From the IMG/VR virus record IMGVR_UViG_3300035670_012130, positions 1-64,000 of that record: a DNA stretch of 64,000 nucleotides; one strand, written 5' to 3'. Numbering within the stretch: position 1 is the first letter of the stretch; each line of letters starts with the position of its first letter. The stretch comes from a virus. The notes below the pieces were generated by a model. That model made no database searches. It was not told the origin of the DNA and saw only the letters and a program-made list of their open reading frames with translations. This document shows, in pieces, positions 1 to 8,315 of the stretch. Made by a program: the position numbers and the translations under genes.

Positions 1-867
1 GCTGGTCATACAATTTACCTCAATGGAGAGAAAATTGTTACACACCTTGTTCCTTGCGGCATTCTGCATGGTGTTCCTAGTGTCATCGGTAATGGTTGTG
101 TTATCAATACGCAAAAATTATTTGACGAACTTGAGTATCTTGAAGGATTTGGATTTGACACATCGATTCTAAAGATTGCAGAAAACGCCCATATAATTAC
201 CAAAGAACATATTGACGAAGATTCCAAAGATACAACTATTGGAACAACTCGCACTGGTAATGGCCCTTGTTATAGAGACAAAGTGGCCCGTACAGGAATT
301 CGTGCCAAAGATGTACCTGAGTTAGCACCCTATCTTGTCAATATGCACGATCTAATTCATTCAGAACCGAAGAAGTTTTTAGCTGAAGGTGCTCAAGGAT
401 ATTGGCTTGATGTTGACTTTGGTGATTATCCTTATGTCACTTCTTCAAACACTGGTGTAGGAGCAGTATTAAATAATGGTTTCAATTTTATGCAAGTACG
501 GGATGTTGTCGGGGTCATCAAGTGTTATTCTACCTATGTTGGAGCTAAAGGATACCAAAAAGATGACGAGCGATTTGAGCAACTCAGAGAAATTGGTCAA
601 GAGTACGGTGCAACAACAGGGCGACCAAGACAAATCGACTGGTTAAACATCCAAGAAGTTATAACTGCATGCCAAATGAATGGTGTTACAAAGCTTAAAG
701 TCAACAAAATGGATGTTCTTCGACAAGTTGACAGTGCTTGGAATTATTACGAAAATAATATGTTGATTTCTTGTGCAAATGAAGATACATTTGTTTCTAA
801 TATTTGGAAAGAAGTTGGAATGGTACTTCCTGGTGTACACATCCAATTCCAAGGGCAACTACATTGA
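1..867 (+). CDS. purA: Adenylosuccinate synthetase family (PurA/PurZ-like), 5' truncated by window edge
   Basis: Frame 1 is open from the first base to TGA at 865-867. The visible 288 residues carry PurA landmarks in order: AGHT of the IMP loop at the very start, IGNG, the IGTT...GNGPCYRDKVAR block, EGAQG, YPYVTSSNT, ATTGRPR and the guanine-recognition motif NKMD. PurA joins IMP and aspartate using GTP. Phage PurZ paralogues do the same with dGMP to make 2-aminoadenine DNA. The C-terminus is short and ends in GQLH instead of the usual S-x-GP-x-R segment, like the compact archaeal/phage forms. The residue that separates PurA (GDEGKGK) from PurZ (GSEGKGK) lies upstream of the window, so the substrate is undecided. 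The stop overlaps the next start. Confidence 0.85.
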   Translation, partial: AGHTIYLNGEKIVTHLVPCGILHGVPSVIGNGCVINTQKLFDELEYLEGFGFDTSILKIAENAHIITKEHIDEDSKDTTIGTTRTGNGPCYRDKVARTGIRAKDVPELAPYLVNMHDLIHSEPKKFLAEGAQGYWLDVDFGDYPYVTSSNTGVGAVLNNGFNFMQVRDVVGVIKCYSTYVGAKGYQKDDERFEQLREIGQEYGATTGRPRQIDWLNIQEVITACQMNGVTKLKVNKMDVLRQVDSAWNYYENNMLISCANEDTFVSNIWKEVGMVLPGVHIQFQGQLH

Positions 868-1961
868 AATTTAAGTTGAATAAGGCAGAACATCTCTTAT
901 GTTTTGCCTTACTTAATAAAATTGAAAAATCTAAACTTTCGATGCGTGAAAACAAAACATCATCGAGTAGTCTTATTTTTCATTCTTCTGATGGCAAACT
1001 TTATGTTCAATCAGAGAACAATTTTTGCTGCTCTAAATTTTTATTAAAGAATGTCGAACCCACAGAAGATGGCACTTTTGGTTTAGACATTTCTTCTTTC
1101 TATAATGCAGTAAATAATTTTCCAACCGAAGAGATTCAATTTATCTACAATGCTGATGAAAATCTATTAATCTTTGGTAATAAAAAAACCAGAGTATCTT
1201 TGGCTTCTGCTCCTGTGGATAACTTCGCAGTAGATTTTTCAAATAATTTAGAACCATTGGATATAACTGTTGACGATTTTGTCCACAGTATAAAGATGAC
1301 TTCGTTTTCTTGTGCGCCTGATTTTGACGAACATCCTTATACTTCTATCCTATGGTTTATCGAAGATGGAAAAATTAATACTCAATCTTCTGATAAACAT
1401 AGAATTAGTGTATTTGGTAAGAAATATGAATTACAGCCATCATATCTAATTTCTAAAAATATTTCCGATATTGTTTTGTATTATGTTGAAAAAGTATCAG
1501 GTGTTGTTTTTTCTCTTCATAACAGCAAGCTTTATCTGACTTGGGATGGTGGAGAACTATTTTGCAATCTTGAGAAGAATACTTTTGAAAAAATATTCTC
1601 CAATTTCAATCAATTCTTTAGTGATGAATTTTTCTTATCTCTTGAGTTAGATAAAGATGCGCTAGTCAAGTCAGTGAAGTTTGTATCGAGCATTGCAAAT
1701 TCTCATATGATAAGCTTAAATTTGGATATCAATAAGCTTGTCATTTCAGGAAATAGTAATGAAAAGAATGCAGTGGTAGATACGATTGATATAGATAATT
1801 ATGAATTGTTCTCAGTATCGTATGTATCTTCACATTTGATTAGAGCTTTAGATTTACTTGATAGTAAGAAAATCAAAATAAATTTTATCAAGCATAACGA
1901 TTTTATTTTATTAATGTTAGAAGCTGAAAACTTTAAGCATTTATTGTTCCCAATGGATTAA
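864..1961 (+). CDS. dnaN: DNA polymerase III beta-type sliding clamp
   Basis: This encodes 365 residues, close to the usual DnaN length (about 366). The start is TTG at 864, sharing bases with the TGA of the preceding gene and preceded by AAGGG at 851-855. It gives the clamp-like N-terminus MKFKLNKAEHLL. The upstream in-frame start at 804 would overlap the PurA-like gene by 64 bases and add non-clamp sequence. The middle domain shows the clamp block with FSCAPDFDEHPYTS and then DKHRIS. The C-terminus LLFPMD corresponds to the family's ...MPMRL end. Clamps encircle DNA and tether polymerase and other partners. This is a bacterial-type clamp rather than a T4 gp45 type. It is followed after one base by a clamp-loader-like gene and then a sigma factor. 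Confidence 0.8.
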   Translation: MKFKLNKAEHLLCFALLNKIEKSKLSMRENKTSSSSLIFHSSDGKLYVQSENNFCCSKFLLKNVEPTEDGTFGLDISSFYNAVNNFPTEEIQFIYNADENLLIFGNKKTRVSLASAPVDNFAVDFSNNLEPLDITVDDFVHSIKMTSFSCAPDFDEHPYTSILWFIEDGKINTQSSDKHRISVFGKKYELQPSYLISKNISDIVLYYVEKVSGVVFSLHNSKLYLTWDGGELFCNLEKNTFEKIFSNFNQFFSDEFFLSLELDKDALVKSVKFVSSIANSHMISLNLDINKLVISGNSNEKNAVVDTIDIDNYELFSVSYVSSHLIRALDLLDSKKIKINFIKHNDFILLMLEAENFKHLLFPMD

Positions 1962-1962
1962 T

Positions 1963-2964
1963 ATGTTTCCAAGAATTTACTACGGATCAACCACATTAGC
2001 ATTGAATAAGATCAAGGAAGAATTCCCTGGTCTTATTCTTTGTTTCGATAACAATGTTGAAAAAATTATCAATAACTATTCTAAATTCTTTGATACCAAC
2101 AATATATACATTCATACTAACATTTCTAACGAAGACATTAAGCTCATTCAAGAAAAAAGTGAAAAGCTTGGAATCAAACATATCATTTTGTACGAGGATG
2201 ATAGTTTCGACGGAAGATTGTCTCTTATTGCCAAAGCTAAAAAGAATAATTTGATTTTTGACTGCAGTTATCCACTTGCGGGAGATTCAAATTCGTTAAA
2301 GCGTCATATCAATAATTTTGTCATGAAGAACAATGCAAATATAAACGGTGAGACTTTGAATCATCTTGTTGAAATTTGCCCTATTTTACGTATCAAATCA
2401 AAACAGTCTGGCAGTAAGAAAGAAATCTTATGCTATGACATTGATATTTTGTTTAAAGAATTAGAAAAGATCATTTCCTACACAGACAAAATATTTTTGC
2501 GTGATATTTCAAATGCATCTTTCAATGAAGAATGCGACATATTCGAATTTATCGACAAACTGATGAATAAAGATCTAGATTATTGCTTGACAAAAATAAA
2601 TCTTCTTATTGATTCTATGGGTGAACAAGGCTTTTTGTTAGTTCTTTTGAGTCAACTGAATTTTATGTTGGTCATATCAGAAACCAACAAGACATTTCAT
2701 CCACTAACAGAAGTGCAAGAAATTGTTGAATTACGGGATCTTTTAGGCAAGTATTTAAATGATGAATACAAAGAGTCTACATTCACTATCAAAGCTCAAA
2801 ATCCGATAAGAATTCGTATTCAATTAAGCAAAGAGAATTTATATAATCCAGCCCAGTTTTCTAAAATGATTACTATGGTAGTAGACAACATAGTTGATTT
2901 ACGCACAAATGGTTCTGTAAATCATTCTATACCTATTCTAATTTCAAAACTGGCATCTGTATAA
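1963..2964 (+). CDS. Clamp-loader delta-like protein (HolA-like)
   Basis: This 333-residue protein is about the length of DNA polymerase III delta (HolA). The C-terminal half has the delta collar-domain pattern: CDIFEFIDKLMNKDLDYCL, then a helix with LLVLLSQLNFMLVI, and near the end NPAQFSKMITMVVDNIVDLR. The N-terminal half is compatible with a degenerate ATPase-like fold without a Walker motif, as expected for delta, which opens the clamp but does not hydrolyse ATP. It begins one base after the clamp gene, which supports the assignment. Sequence similarity is weak, so this rests on length, the helical pattern and context. It could be a divergent clamp-interacting protein of another kind. Confidence 0.5.
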   Translation: MFPRIYYGSTTLALNKIKEEFPGLILCFDNNVEKIINNYSKFFDTNNIYIHTNISNEDIKLIQEKSEKLGIKHIILYEDDSFDGRLSLIAKAKKNNLIFDCSYPLAGDSNSLKRHINNFVMKNNANINGETLNHLVEICPILRIKSKQSGSKKEILCYDIDILFKELEKIISYTDKIFLRDISNASFNEECDIFEFIDKLMNKDLDYCLTKINLLIDSMGEQGFLLVLLSQLNFMLVISETNKTFHPLTEVQEIVELRDLLGKYLNDEYKESTFTIKAQNPIRIRIQLSKENLYNPAQFSKMITMVVDNIVDLRTNGSVNHSIPILISKLASV

Positions 2965-2965
2965 T
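2959..2965 (+). promoter_or_regulatory. GTATAAT element, leaderless promoter of the sigma gene
   Basis: GTATAAT at 2959-2965 is followed by exactly six T residues and then ATG at 2972, so transcription would start at or next to the start codon. There is no Shine-Dalgarno sequence. The element overlaps the TAA stop of the preceding gene. Confidence 0.6.
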
Positions 2966-2971
2966 TTTTTT

Positions 2972-3538
2972 ATGGCCGATCAGAACTACGACGAAATTAA
3001 TAAATTACTATATAAGTACAAAGCTGGTAATGAATCGGCTTTATATGAATTATATGAATTTTACAAACCTTTATTTATATCCTCAGTAAAAAGAGTAATT
3101 TATAAAGAGCCAAGATTATCTCCTTACCGTGAAGATATCTTAAGCGATACTTTGTTTGTTTTTATCAAACTTGTAGACCAATATGATCCTAAACTTTCTT
3201 ATTTTTCTTACTTTTTATCCACTAGAATTGACATAAATTTATTTCGTTATATAACTGATAAATATTTTCCAAAAGAAGAGTTAGTTGAAGAAGTAGAATT
3301 TACCGAACAATATGATGATCCGTTTAACAAAATTGACAATGTCATTTGTATACATCAAGCTTTCAAAAAATTAAATGACAAAAGTAAAGAAGTGATACAA
3401 GTATATTTCTTTGAACAATTGGATCAAAAAGAAGCATCAGAAAAATTAGGAATTACTCAAGGTGCATTTTCTAAAAGATTATCTAAAGCATTGGAACAAA
3501 TGAAAAATATATTAGGTAAAGATTTCCTTTTTGATTAA
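2972..3538 (+). CDS. Phage sigma-70 family (ECF-like) sigma factor
   Basis: This 188-residue protein has a region-2-like helical domain (about 10-95, with aromatic residues around YDPKLSYFSYFLSTRI) and a region-4 helix-turn-helix (about 150-176, EASEKLGITQGAFSKRLSKA). Length and two-domain layout match the group 4/ECF class. It would direct host RNA polymerase to phage promoters. The last residues, KDFLFD, form a short acidic-hydrophobic tail that could be a clamp-binding peptide, as known for T4 gp55 and gp33; this is inference. It follows clamp and clamp-loader genes, is preceded by a GTATAAT leaderless element, and is followed by a terminator, after which the packaging and head genes begin. 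Confidence 0.8.
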   Translation: MADQNYDEINKLLYKYKAGNESALYELYEFYKPLFISSVKRVIYKEPRLSPYREDILSDTLFVFIKLVDQYDPKLSYFSYFLSTRIDINLFRYITDKYFPKEELVEEVEFTEQYDDPFNKIDNVICIHQAFKKLNDKSKEVIQVYFFEQLDQKEASEKLGITQGAFSKRLSKALEQMKNILGKDFLFD

Positions 3539-3567
3539 TGGAATATATTTTTTGATTTCTCGTATTA

Positions 3568-3575
3568 TATAAATA
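3568..3575 (+). promoter_or_regulatory. TATAAATA, T4-late-like -10 candidate
   Basis: TATAAATA lies between the sigma gene and the first packaging-block gene, but just upstream of the terminator. The octamer is frequent by chance in DNA this AT-rich, so only its intergenic position supports it. Confidence 0.2.
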
Positions 3576-3584
3576 TGTTCCACA

Positions 3585-3622
3585 AAAACCTCTAAGACAT
3601 TATAAGTGCGTCTGGAGGTTTT
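3585..3622 (+). terminator. Terminator after the sigma gene
   Basis: AAAACCTC at 3585-3592 pairs with GAGGTTTT at 3615-3622. The inner pair AGAC/GTCT extends the stem across a small bulge, and an AT-rich tail follows. It closes the clamp/sigma block. Confidence 0.7.
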
Positions 3623-3683
3623 ATTATTTAATTAAGTCCTTTTTTATTGGTGGGGATCAAAAAATCTAAGGGAGATTAGAGAA

Positions 3684-4397
3684 GTGTCTGAAAACAACAC
3701 AAATGACATGATTTACAACTGGCGCAACGAATTACGCTCACATCATGATGGAGTTCTCGTTGTAGCTAATAGTCAAGCTCAAAAATATAAAAATCAAGGT
3801 TTCGATAAGTCTGAAGTTGTAGAGTTGCTTGCAGCTGATAATTTTGATTTGGACATTGCTGTTAGAGTTGCTTCTAAGTTGTTTGATTCTACTGAAGAAG
3901 TTGAACAAAACACTGCTGTAGAAGTTGCTGTCGTTCCAACTAAGTATTCTGACTGTGCTCCTATTATTGAAAGATCATTGACTAAATTATCTGCAAAGGA
4001 ATTCGTTAAGAGACTTTGCACTGGTCCTCATTCAATTGTCAAAACAGATGAAAAGGGATTAGGATATTGGCTAAGGCTTACAGAGGCTGCTAAGAATAAC
4101 AATGCAGGTAAGAGCCATCTACATGCATCCTTGAAGCCTTTTATCGAAGAAACATTGTTAAATAATGTTCTTTTAGCACAATCCCAAGAAGCACAAATTA
4201 AGACTGCTTCTAAAAATAAATATGTTGTATCTATGAAGAAGGGATCTGCTGAAGTTGATTTATCAAAAGCAACTTCATCAAGCGACAAATTTATTGCTGG
4301 TAATTATGTTGATTTTGGACTTGCTGATGAATTTATGGTAAAGGCTGCTGATACAGTTTCTCCATATCAAAGATTAAAAAGAGCCCTAAAAGACTAA
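3684..4397 (+). CDS. Unknown protein at the head of the packaging block
   Basis: This encodes 237 residues from a GTG start at 3684, chosen because GGGAG at 3670-3674 gives a ribosome site (spacing about 9). I do not recognise the family. The N-terminal third has a short three-helix-like stretch (GFDKSEVVELLAADNFDLDI) reminiscent of small UBA-like bundles, which is only a resemblance. It contains KTAS-type tetrapeptides, as several neighbouring virion candidates do. No membrane segment or cysteine cluster is present. It is bounded by strong terminators on both sides, so it appears to be its own transcription unit immediately before the terminase genes. A virion or packaging-associated role is inferred from context only. 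Confidence 0.6.
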   Translation: MSENNTNDMIYNWRNELRSHHDGVLVVANSQAQKYKNQGFDKSEVVELLAADNFDLDIAVRVASKLFDSTEEVEQNTAVEVAVVPTKYSDCAPIIERSLTKLSAKEFVKRLCTGPHSIVKTDEKGLGYWLRLTEAAKNNNAGKSHLHASLKPFIEETLLNNVLLAQSQEAQIKTASKNKYVVSMKKGSAEVDLSKATSSSDKFIAGNYVDFGLADEFMVKAADTVSPYQRLKRALKD

Positions 4398-4416
4398 TTT
4401 TTACTCTTAACTTTTG

Positions 4417-4442
4417 AACAAGCCGCATTTATGCGGCTTGTT
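4417..4442 (+). terminator. Terminator with perfect 12-bp stem
   Basis: AACAAGCCGCAT (4417-4428), a TT loop and ATGCGGCTTGTT (4431-4442) form a perfect hairpin followed by a T-rich run. Confidence 0.85.
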
Positions 4443-4448
4443 TGTTTT

Positions 4449-4455
4449 GTATAAC
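4449..4455 (+). promoter_or_regulatory. GTATAAC element upstream of the small terminase candidate
   Basis: GTATAAC at 4449-4455 ends 7 bases before ATG at 4463. It matches the G plus -10 hexamer class seen before other genes here, and it lies just after the terminator. Confidence 0.45.
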
Positions 4456-4462
4456 TAAAGAA

Positions 4463-5143
4463 ATGGAATCAAAAAAAGAAACTGTAGATGCACTAATTGT
4501 TCCCGATGAAGGGCCAAAAAAACCATCTAAAATGTTCAGGGATTTAAAAGAAGGCGATAAACCTTTAATGCCTCTTCCTCCTGACAATATGAGTGATATT
4601 TCGTATCCTCAATTTTTAGAACCAAGATGTGCCATTTGTACTTCACCTTTCAGAGATTTGGTAGAACACGTTTATCTTGATTCTGGTCGTAAAAATCAAT
4701 CAGTAATTAGATTTTTCCAACAGTATTTTGATGCACAGATGAACTGGATGCAAATTAATACACACATGGAACAACACTGTGATTTTAAAAAGATCTCGAC
4801 TTCGGGACTTAAGAATTACGAACAACGAGAAGAACTTATTGCTCCTTGGATTTTTCGTGAACATCATCTTGCTCTAACTGCTTTATTAGTAGAACTTGAC
4901 GATGTTAGAGGTATTGACTGCTCTAAAAACAATGATATGAAACTTAAGAGAGCAGCAATGGTAGAAAAATTAATTTCTAAAATTTTGCATCTCAAAGAAG
5001 TTAGAGATAATCAAGGCATTTACAACATTAACATTTTTGAAATCCTTGCTAAATTGCATGAAAAAATGGATTCTGAAAATGACAAAAGAATTATTAGGGA
5101 AGAAATTGTTGCCTTGAGAGAAAAGATTCAACAAGATAATTAA
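4463..5143 (+). CDS. Probable terminase small subunit
   Basis: This encodes 226 residues from ATG at 4463. An in-frame TTG at 4442 lies inside the terminator and is rejected. Residues about 55-115 resemble the zinc-helix DNA-binding domain common in phage small terminases: C-x2-C, then SPFRDLVEHVYLDSG, and a later H-x5-H-C group. The C-terminal half is helical and charged, suitable for oligomerisation. Its TAA overlaps the ATG of the large terminase (TAATG), implying translational coupling, and gene order small-then-large subunit is standard. The small subunit would recognise the packaging site and present DNA to the motor. Assignment rests on position plus the zinc-helix motif. Confidence 0.6.
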   Translation: MESKKETVDALIVPDEGPKKPSKMFRDLKEGDKPLMPLPPDNMSDISYPQFLEPRCAICTSPFRDLVEHVYLDSGRKNQSVIRFFQQYFDAQMNWMQINTHMEQHCDFKKISTSGLKNYEQREELIAPWIFREHHLALTALLVELDDVRGIDCSKNNDMKLKRAAMVEKLISKILHLKEVRDNQGIYNINIFEILAKLHEKMDSENDKRIIREEIVALREKIQQDN

Positions 5144-7254
5144 TGAGAAAACAAACCCAAGTTCCTAAATCTCCTACGGAATTAAGAAATCAATTACTTC
5201 AACAAGCTAATTCTGTCACTGCATTGTTTAAGGATACAGAGTATGCAGATGATTTTGTTGATGAAATTGCTCCTGCCACAAGATCAGAAGTTGCTCCTCC
5301 TCCCAAGCCTCCTAAGGATAGATTCAATCCTGATCAAATTGTAGATATCATCACTTTTATTGAACATCCATATTTTTGTAATCTTAAACCTTATCCTTGG
5401 CAAAAACTTATTCTTAAATGTTTTTATATGGGACAAGAAGGCAATACAAATCTTGTTATAGATGAATCTGACAACCAAGAAGATTGCAAAGGATGTGTTT
5501 GGCATTATATTCAGAAAAATGAAAACGATTTCTTAAAAGCTCGTTCAGAAGGTAGACAATTTAAGACAATTTTTAATGTTGTCAATTCACCTTGTCTCCA
5601 ATGTAAACGTCTTGATAATAAGGTCAGAGAAGAAAGATATAAATTTGCCAAAGATGAAGCTACAAACCCTGATGCTGAAAGACAAGTAGAAATATTAGAA
5701 TCAAGACCAATTATTGATGGTTTCCAAAGTGAATTTGATTTACTTTATTCTGAAGAATTTGATCCAAAATTAAGGATGCAAGTTCAAGAAAAATGCACCA
5801 AAAGATATAAATTTGAAGAATTAGTTTTAGTGCTTGGTAGACGTTCTGGAAAATCGTTCCTTGTTTCTGCTATGGCTCTTTACGAACTTTATAGATTAAT
5901 TTCTATGGGTCATCCTCAAGCAAGATATGGATTAATGGAATTTGATGAGGTTGTCCTTCTTAATGTTGCACGTAATGAAGAACAGGCTAAAAAAGCAATC
6001 TTCTCTAAAATCAAGCAAACAGTTTTAGCATCTCCTTTCTTTGCTCCTTATATTGGTAAAGATACAGAACTTGAAATGCGATTTTATACCGAACACGACA
6101 GAGAAGAGAATGTAAGAAGAAAAGAGCAGAATATCAATTTGTTTGCGGGTTCTTTGGTGCTGAGATGTGGTTCCAGTAATGCTTCTGGTCTTGTTGGTTT
6201 AACTTGTTGGTCAATCATCATGGACGAAGTTGCAGCTATGGCAGGAGACAATCCTGATTCTGGTGTTGATTATGCTCTTTATGATGATCTTAAACCATCT
6301 CTTGCTACATTCGGTAAAGATGGAAAAATGATGCTTCTTTCCAACCCTAAAGGTCCAATTGGGTTGCTTTACGATTTACATGAAAATAGACAAGAAGACC
6401 CTACCACTCTTGTTATGAGACTTCCAACTTGGCTTACTAATCCAAATATTGACAAAGAATGGTTAGATGGGCAAAAGAAAAAAGATCCTCAAGAATTTCA
6501 AATGCAATATGGAGCAGAATTTGGTGCTTCTTCATCTGATCCGATGTTTGTTTCTGATGATATAGATAGAATGTTCTCTTCTATGTCAATGGTAAAAAGA
6601 AAAGAAAGAGCTGAAGGCAATTTTGAGTATTTTTGTCATTTGGATCCAGCTCGAACTTCTGACTATTATGCTCTAGTAATTGCTCATACTGAAAATATGT
6701 ATGGACAAATTGGTCCTGATTTCAAACCATTAAAAAGAGTTGTAATTGACCATATACACTTTTGGAATCCTAAAACTAAAAATCAACCAGTTAAAGAAAG
6801 TGAAGTTGAAGATTATGTAATTGATTTACATAATAAATTTAGATTTAAACAAGTATCTATTGATCAATGGAATTCTCAATCATCTATCATAAAACTACAG
6901 TCTATGAGAGTTCCAATTGTAGAACGTCAATTCAATAAAGAATATAAAGAAAATATTTATGCAGAATTATCTCAATTAGTTCGTGATGATCGAATTGATA
7001 TATATGATATTTCTGGTGGTGAATATTATGATCAAGATAAAAAATTAATTTCTTTAAACGAAATTCAAGAAGCTAAAATACAGTTTTTGTTTTTACAAAA
7101 AAAATGGAAAGGTAAAAGATATTACATCGAAGCCCTTTCTGGATATAAAGATGATATTTGTGATGCTGTAGCTGCTGTAGCTTATGAATGCTTAACATCA
7201 AAAATTATGGTTCGATTACCTAAATCAAAAATGGTCAACCTGAATAGACGATAA
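5143..7254 (+). CDS. terL: Terminase large subunit (packaging ATPase-nuclease)
   Basis: This 703-residue protein translocates DNA into the prohead and cuts it. Visible motifs: YPWQK (about 84-88, adenine/Q-motif region), Walker A GRRSGKS (232-238), Walker B with catalytic acid IIMDE (358-362), coupling motif LLSNPKG (398-404), and nuclease acids D501 (HLDPA), D574 (SIDQW) and D670/D671/D674 (YKDDICDA). Between the Q-motif and Walker A there is an unusually long insert of about 140 residues with two C-x2-C pairs (C115/C118 and C151/C154) that could bind zinc. It is translationally coupled to the upstream probable small subunit. Confidence 0.95.
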   Translation: MRKQTQVPKSPTELRNQLLQQANSVTALFKDTEYADDFVDEIAPATRSEVAPPPKPPKDRFNPDQIVDIITFIEHPYFCNLKPYPWQKLILKCFYMGQEGNTNLVIDESDNQEDCKGCVWHYIQKNENDFLKARSEGRQFKTIFNVVNSPCLQCKRLDNKVREERYKFAKDEATNPDAERQVEILESRPIIDGFQSEFDLLYSEEFDPKLRMQVQEKCTKRYKFEELVLVLGRRSGKSFLVSAMALYELYRLISMGHPQARYGLMEFDEVVLLNVARNEEQAKKAIFSKIKQTVLASPFFAPYIGKDTELEMRFYTEHDREENVRRKEQNINLFAGSLVLRCGSSNASGLVGLTCWSIIMDEVAAMAGDNPDSGVDYALYDDLKPSLATFGKDGKMMLLSNPKGPIGLLYDLHENRQEDPTTLVMRLPTWLTNPNIDKEWLDGQKKKDPQEFQMQYGAEFGASSSDPMFVSDDIDRMFSSMSMVKRKERAEGNFEYFCHLDPARTSDYYALVIAHTENMYGQIGPDFKPLKRVVIDHIHFWNPKTKNQPVKESEVEDYVIDLHNKFRFKQVSIDQWNSQSSIIKLQSMRVPIVERQFNKEYKENIYAELSQLVRDDRIDIYDISGGEYYDQDKKLISLNEIQEAKIQFLFLQKKWKGKRYYIEALSGYKDDICDAVAAVAYECLTSKIMVRLPKSKMVNLNRR

Positions 7255-8315
7255 AGGTAAATTTTTTTATTTATAAGAACAAATCATTATGTCTAACAAT
7301 ATCAGAACAGCTCAATTTGGTGGTGTAGGCGGTGGAGGTAATGGGTCTCCCTATCAGCCTGGTGGAAGCCCTATTGGTCGTGGTGGATCAAATAGAGGTG
7401 GTCATGAGATTAATCTTTACGTAGATGAAGATGCTAGTTTTGATAAATTGCTTAGAAGAACTCATTTAGAACCAGACACAAGAGATGTTAATCTTGAGTC
7501 GAGGCTTACTCCTCAACATAAAAATTATGAAGATTTAATTCCTTATGAATTAACTCCTGAAGAAAGAATGAGAGCGAAATTTAGAGCTCAACTTCATAAT
7601 TATAAAAAATCACTCGAAAATGCTGCTTCTGACTTGATGAAAAATAGTCCAGCATATATAAAAGAACATTACAGACCTAAAGATGAACATATGATGACTA
7701 TGGAGCAATCTTTAGAAAATCGTCATAAATACAACAAAGATTATAAATATGACAGAGTTGATTACAAAGATCCTGATAAACCTTCAAGATTACATTTTGC
7801 TATATCTGACGAAGTAATTAATCGTGTTGCTGAAGATTATTCAGTAAGAAGAAGAAACAGAATTACTGATGAATATCCTGAAGAACGCAATCAATTTGAT
7901 GAAAAACAATTTTCATATGCTCCTATTGGTAAAACTCCAATATTAACTCATGGTGAAGATTTTGATGGATATATTCAGGACTTAATGACTGTTAACACTC
8001 CTGACCATGATGGTTTTATGGAGTACGAACTCAAGGATACTATTCTTACCTATCCTGATCCAGATGGTAAAGCAAATGTTCATGCACCAAAAGATATAGC
8101 TCCAAAGTCAGAAACATTAAAAGAATCAAATCCTTACATGACTACAGAACAGGCATTGAATCCCAAGAAAAAAGATACAACATATGCAGATTACATAGAT
8201 CCTACTAATAAAGAAGATAAAGGCATAGAAGAAGTTTATGATGGATCTGCTTTTTATGGAATTGGTGGACATAGCTTATAAAGGTAAGTTAAGGTTTATT
8301 TAATAAGAACAAATT
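7255..8315 (+). repeat. Repeated gene leader before 7289 and 8316
   Basis: AAAGGTAA, a T-rich spacer with TTTATTTA, and AAGAACAAAT just before the start codon occur in the same order at about 7251-7288 and 8278-8315. Neither has a standard ribosome site at normal spacing, so the shared leader may hold a promoter or an alternative translation signal. Confidence 0.4.
7289..8281 (+). CDS. Unknown virion-module protein with Gly-rich N-terminus
   Basis: This encodes 330 residues. The first 40 are glycine-rich and probably disordered; the rest is charged and rich in Asp, Lys and Tyr without a recognised domain. There are no membrane segments or cysteines. No clear Shine-Dalgarno is seen. The upstream stretch AAAGGTAA...TTTATTTATAAGAACAAATC is closely matched upstream of the next gene, suggesting a shared leader. 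Its place between terminase and portal suggests a head or neck component, but the function is not established by sequence. Confidence 0.65.
   Translation: MSNNIRTAQFGGVGGGGNGSPYQPGGSPIGRGGSNRGGHEINLYVDEDASFDKLLRRTHLEPDTRDVNLESRLTPQHKNYEDLIPYELTPEERMRAKFRAQLHNYKKSLENAASDLMKNSPAYIKEHYRPKDEHMMTMEQSLENRHKYNKDYKYDRVDYKDPDKPSRLHFAISDEVINRVAEDYSVRRRNRITDEYPEERNQFDEKQFSYAPIGKTPILTHGEDFDGYIQDLMTVNTPDHDGFMEYELKDTILTYPDPDGKANVHAPKDIAPKSETLKESNPYMTTEQALNPKKKDTTYADYIDPTNKEDKGIEEVYDGSAFYGIGGHSL

Noticed and set aside
804-863. Upstream ATG extension of the DnaN gene
   Set aside because: It lies inside the PurA-like gene and adds non-clamp residues; TTG 864 has a ribosome site and gives the family N-terminus and length.
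1-867. Firm claim of a Z-genome (PurZ) phage
   Set aside because: The deciding residue is outside the window and several visible motifs are PurA-like; reported only as a question.
5440-5840. Intein in TerL
   Set aside because: There is no N-terminal Cys/Ser splice block, no HN motif and no homing endonuclease signature; the segment reads as a charged insert with CxxC pairs.
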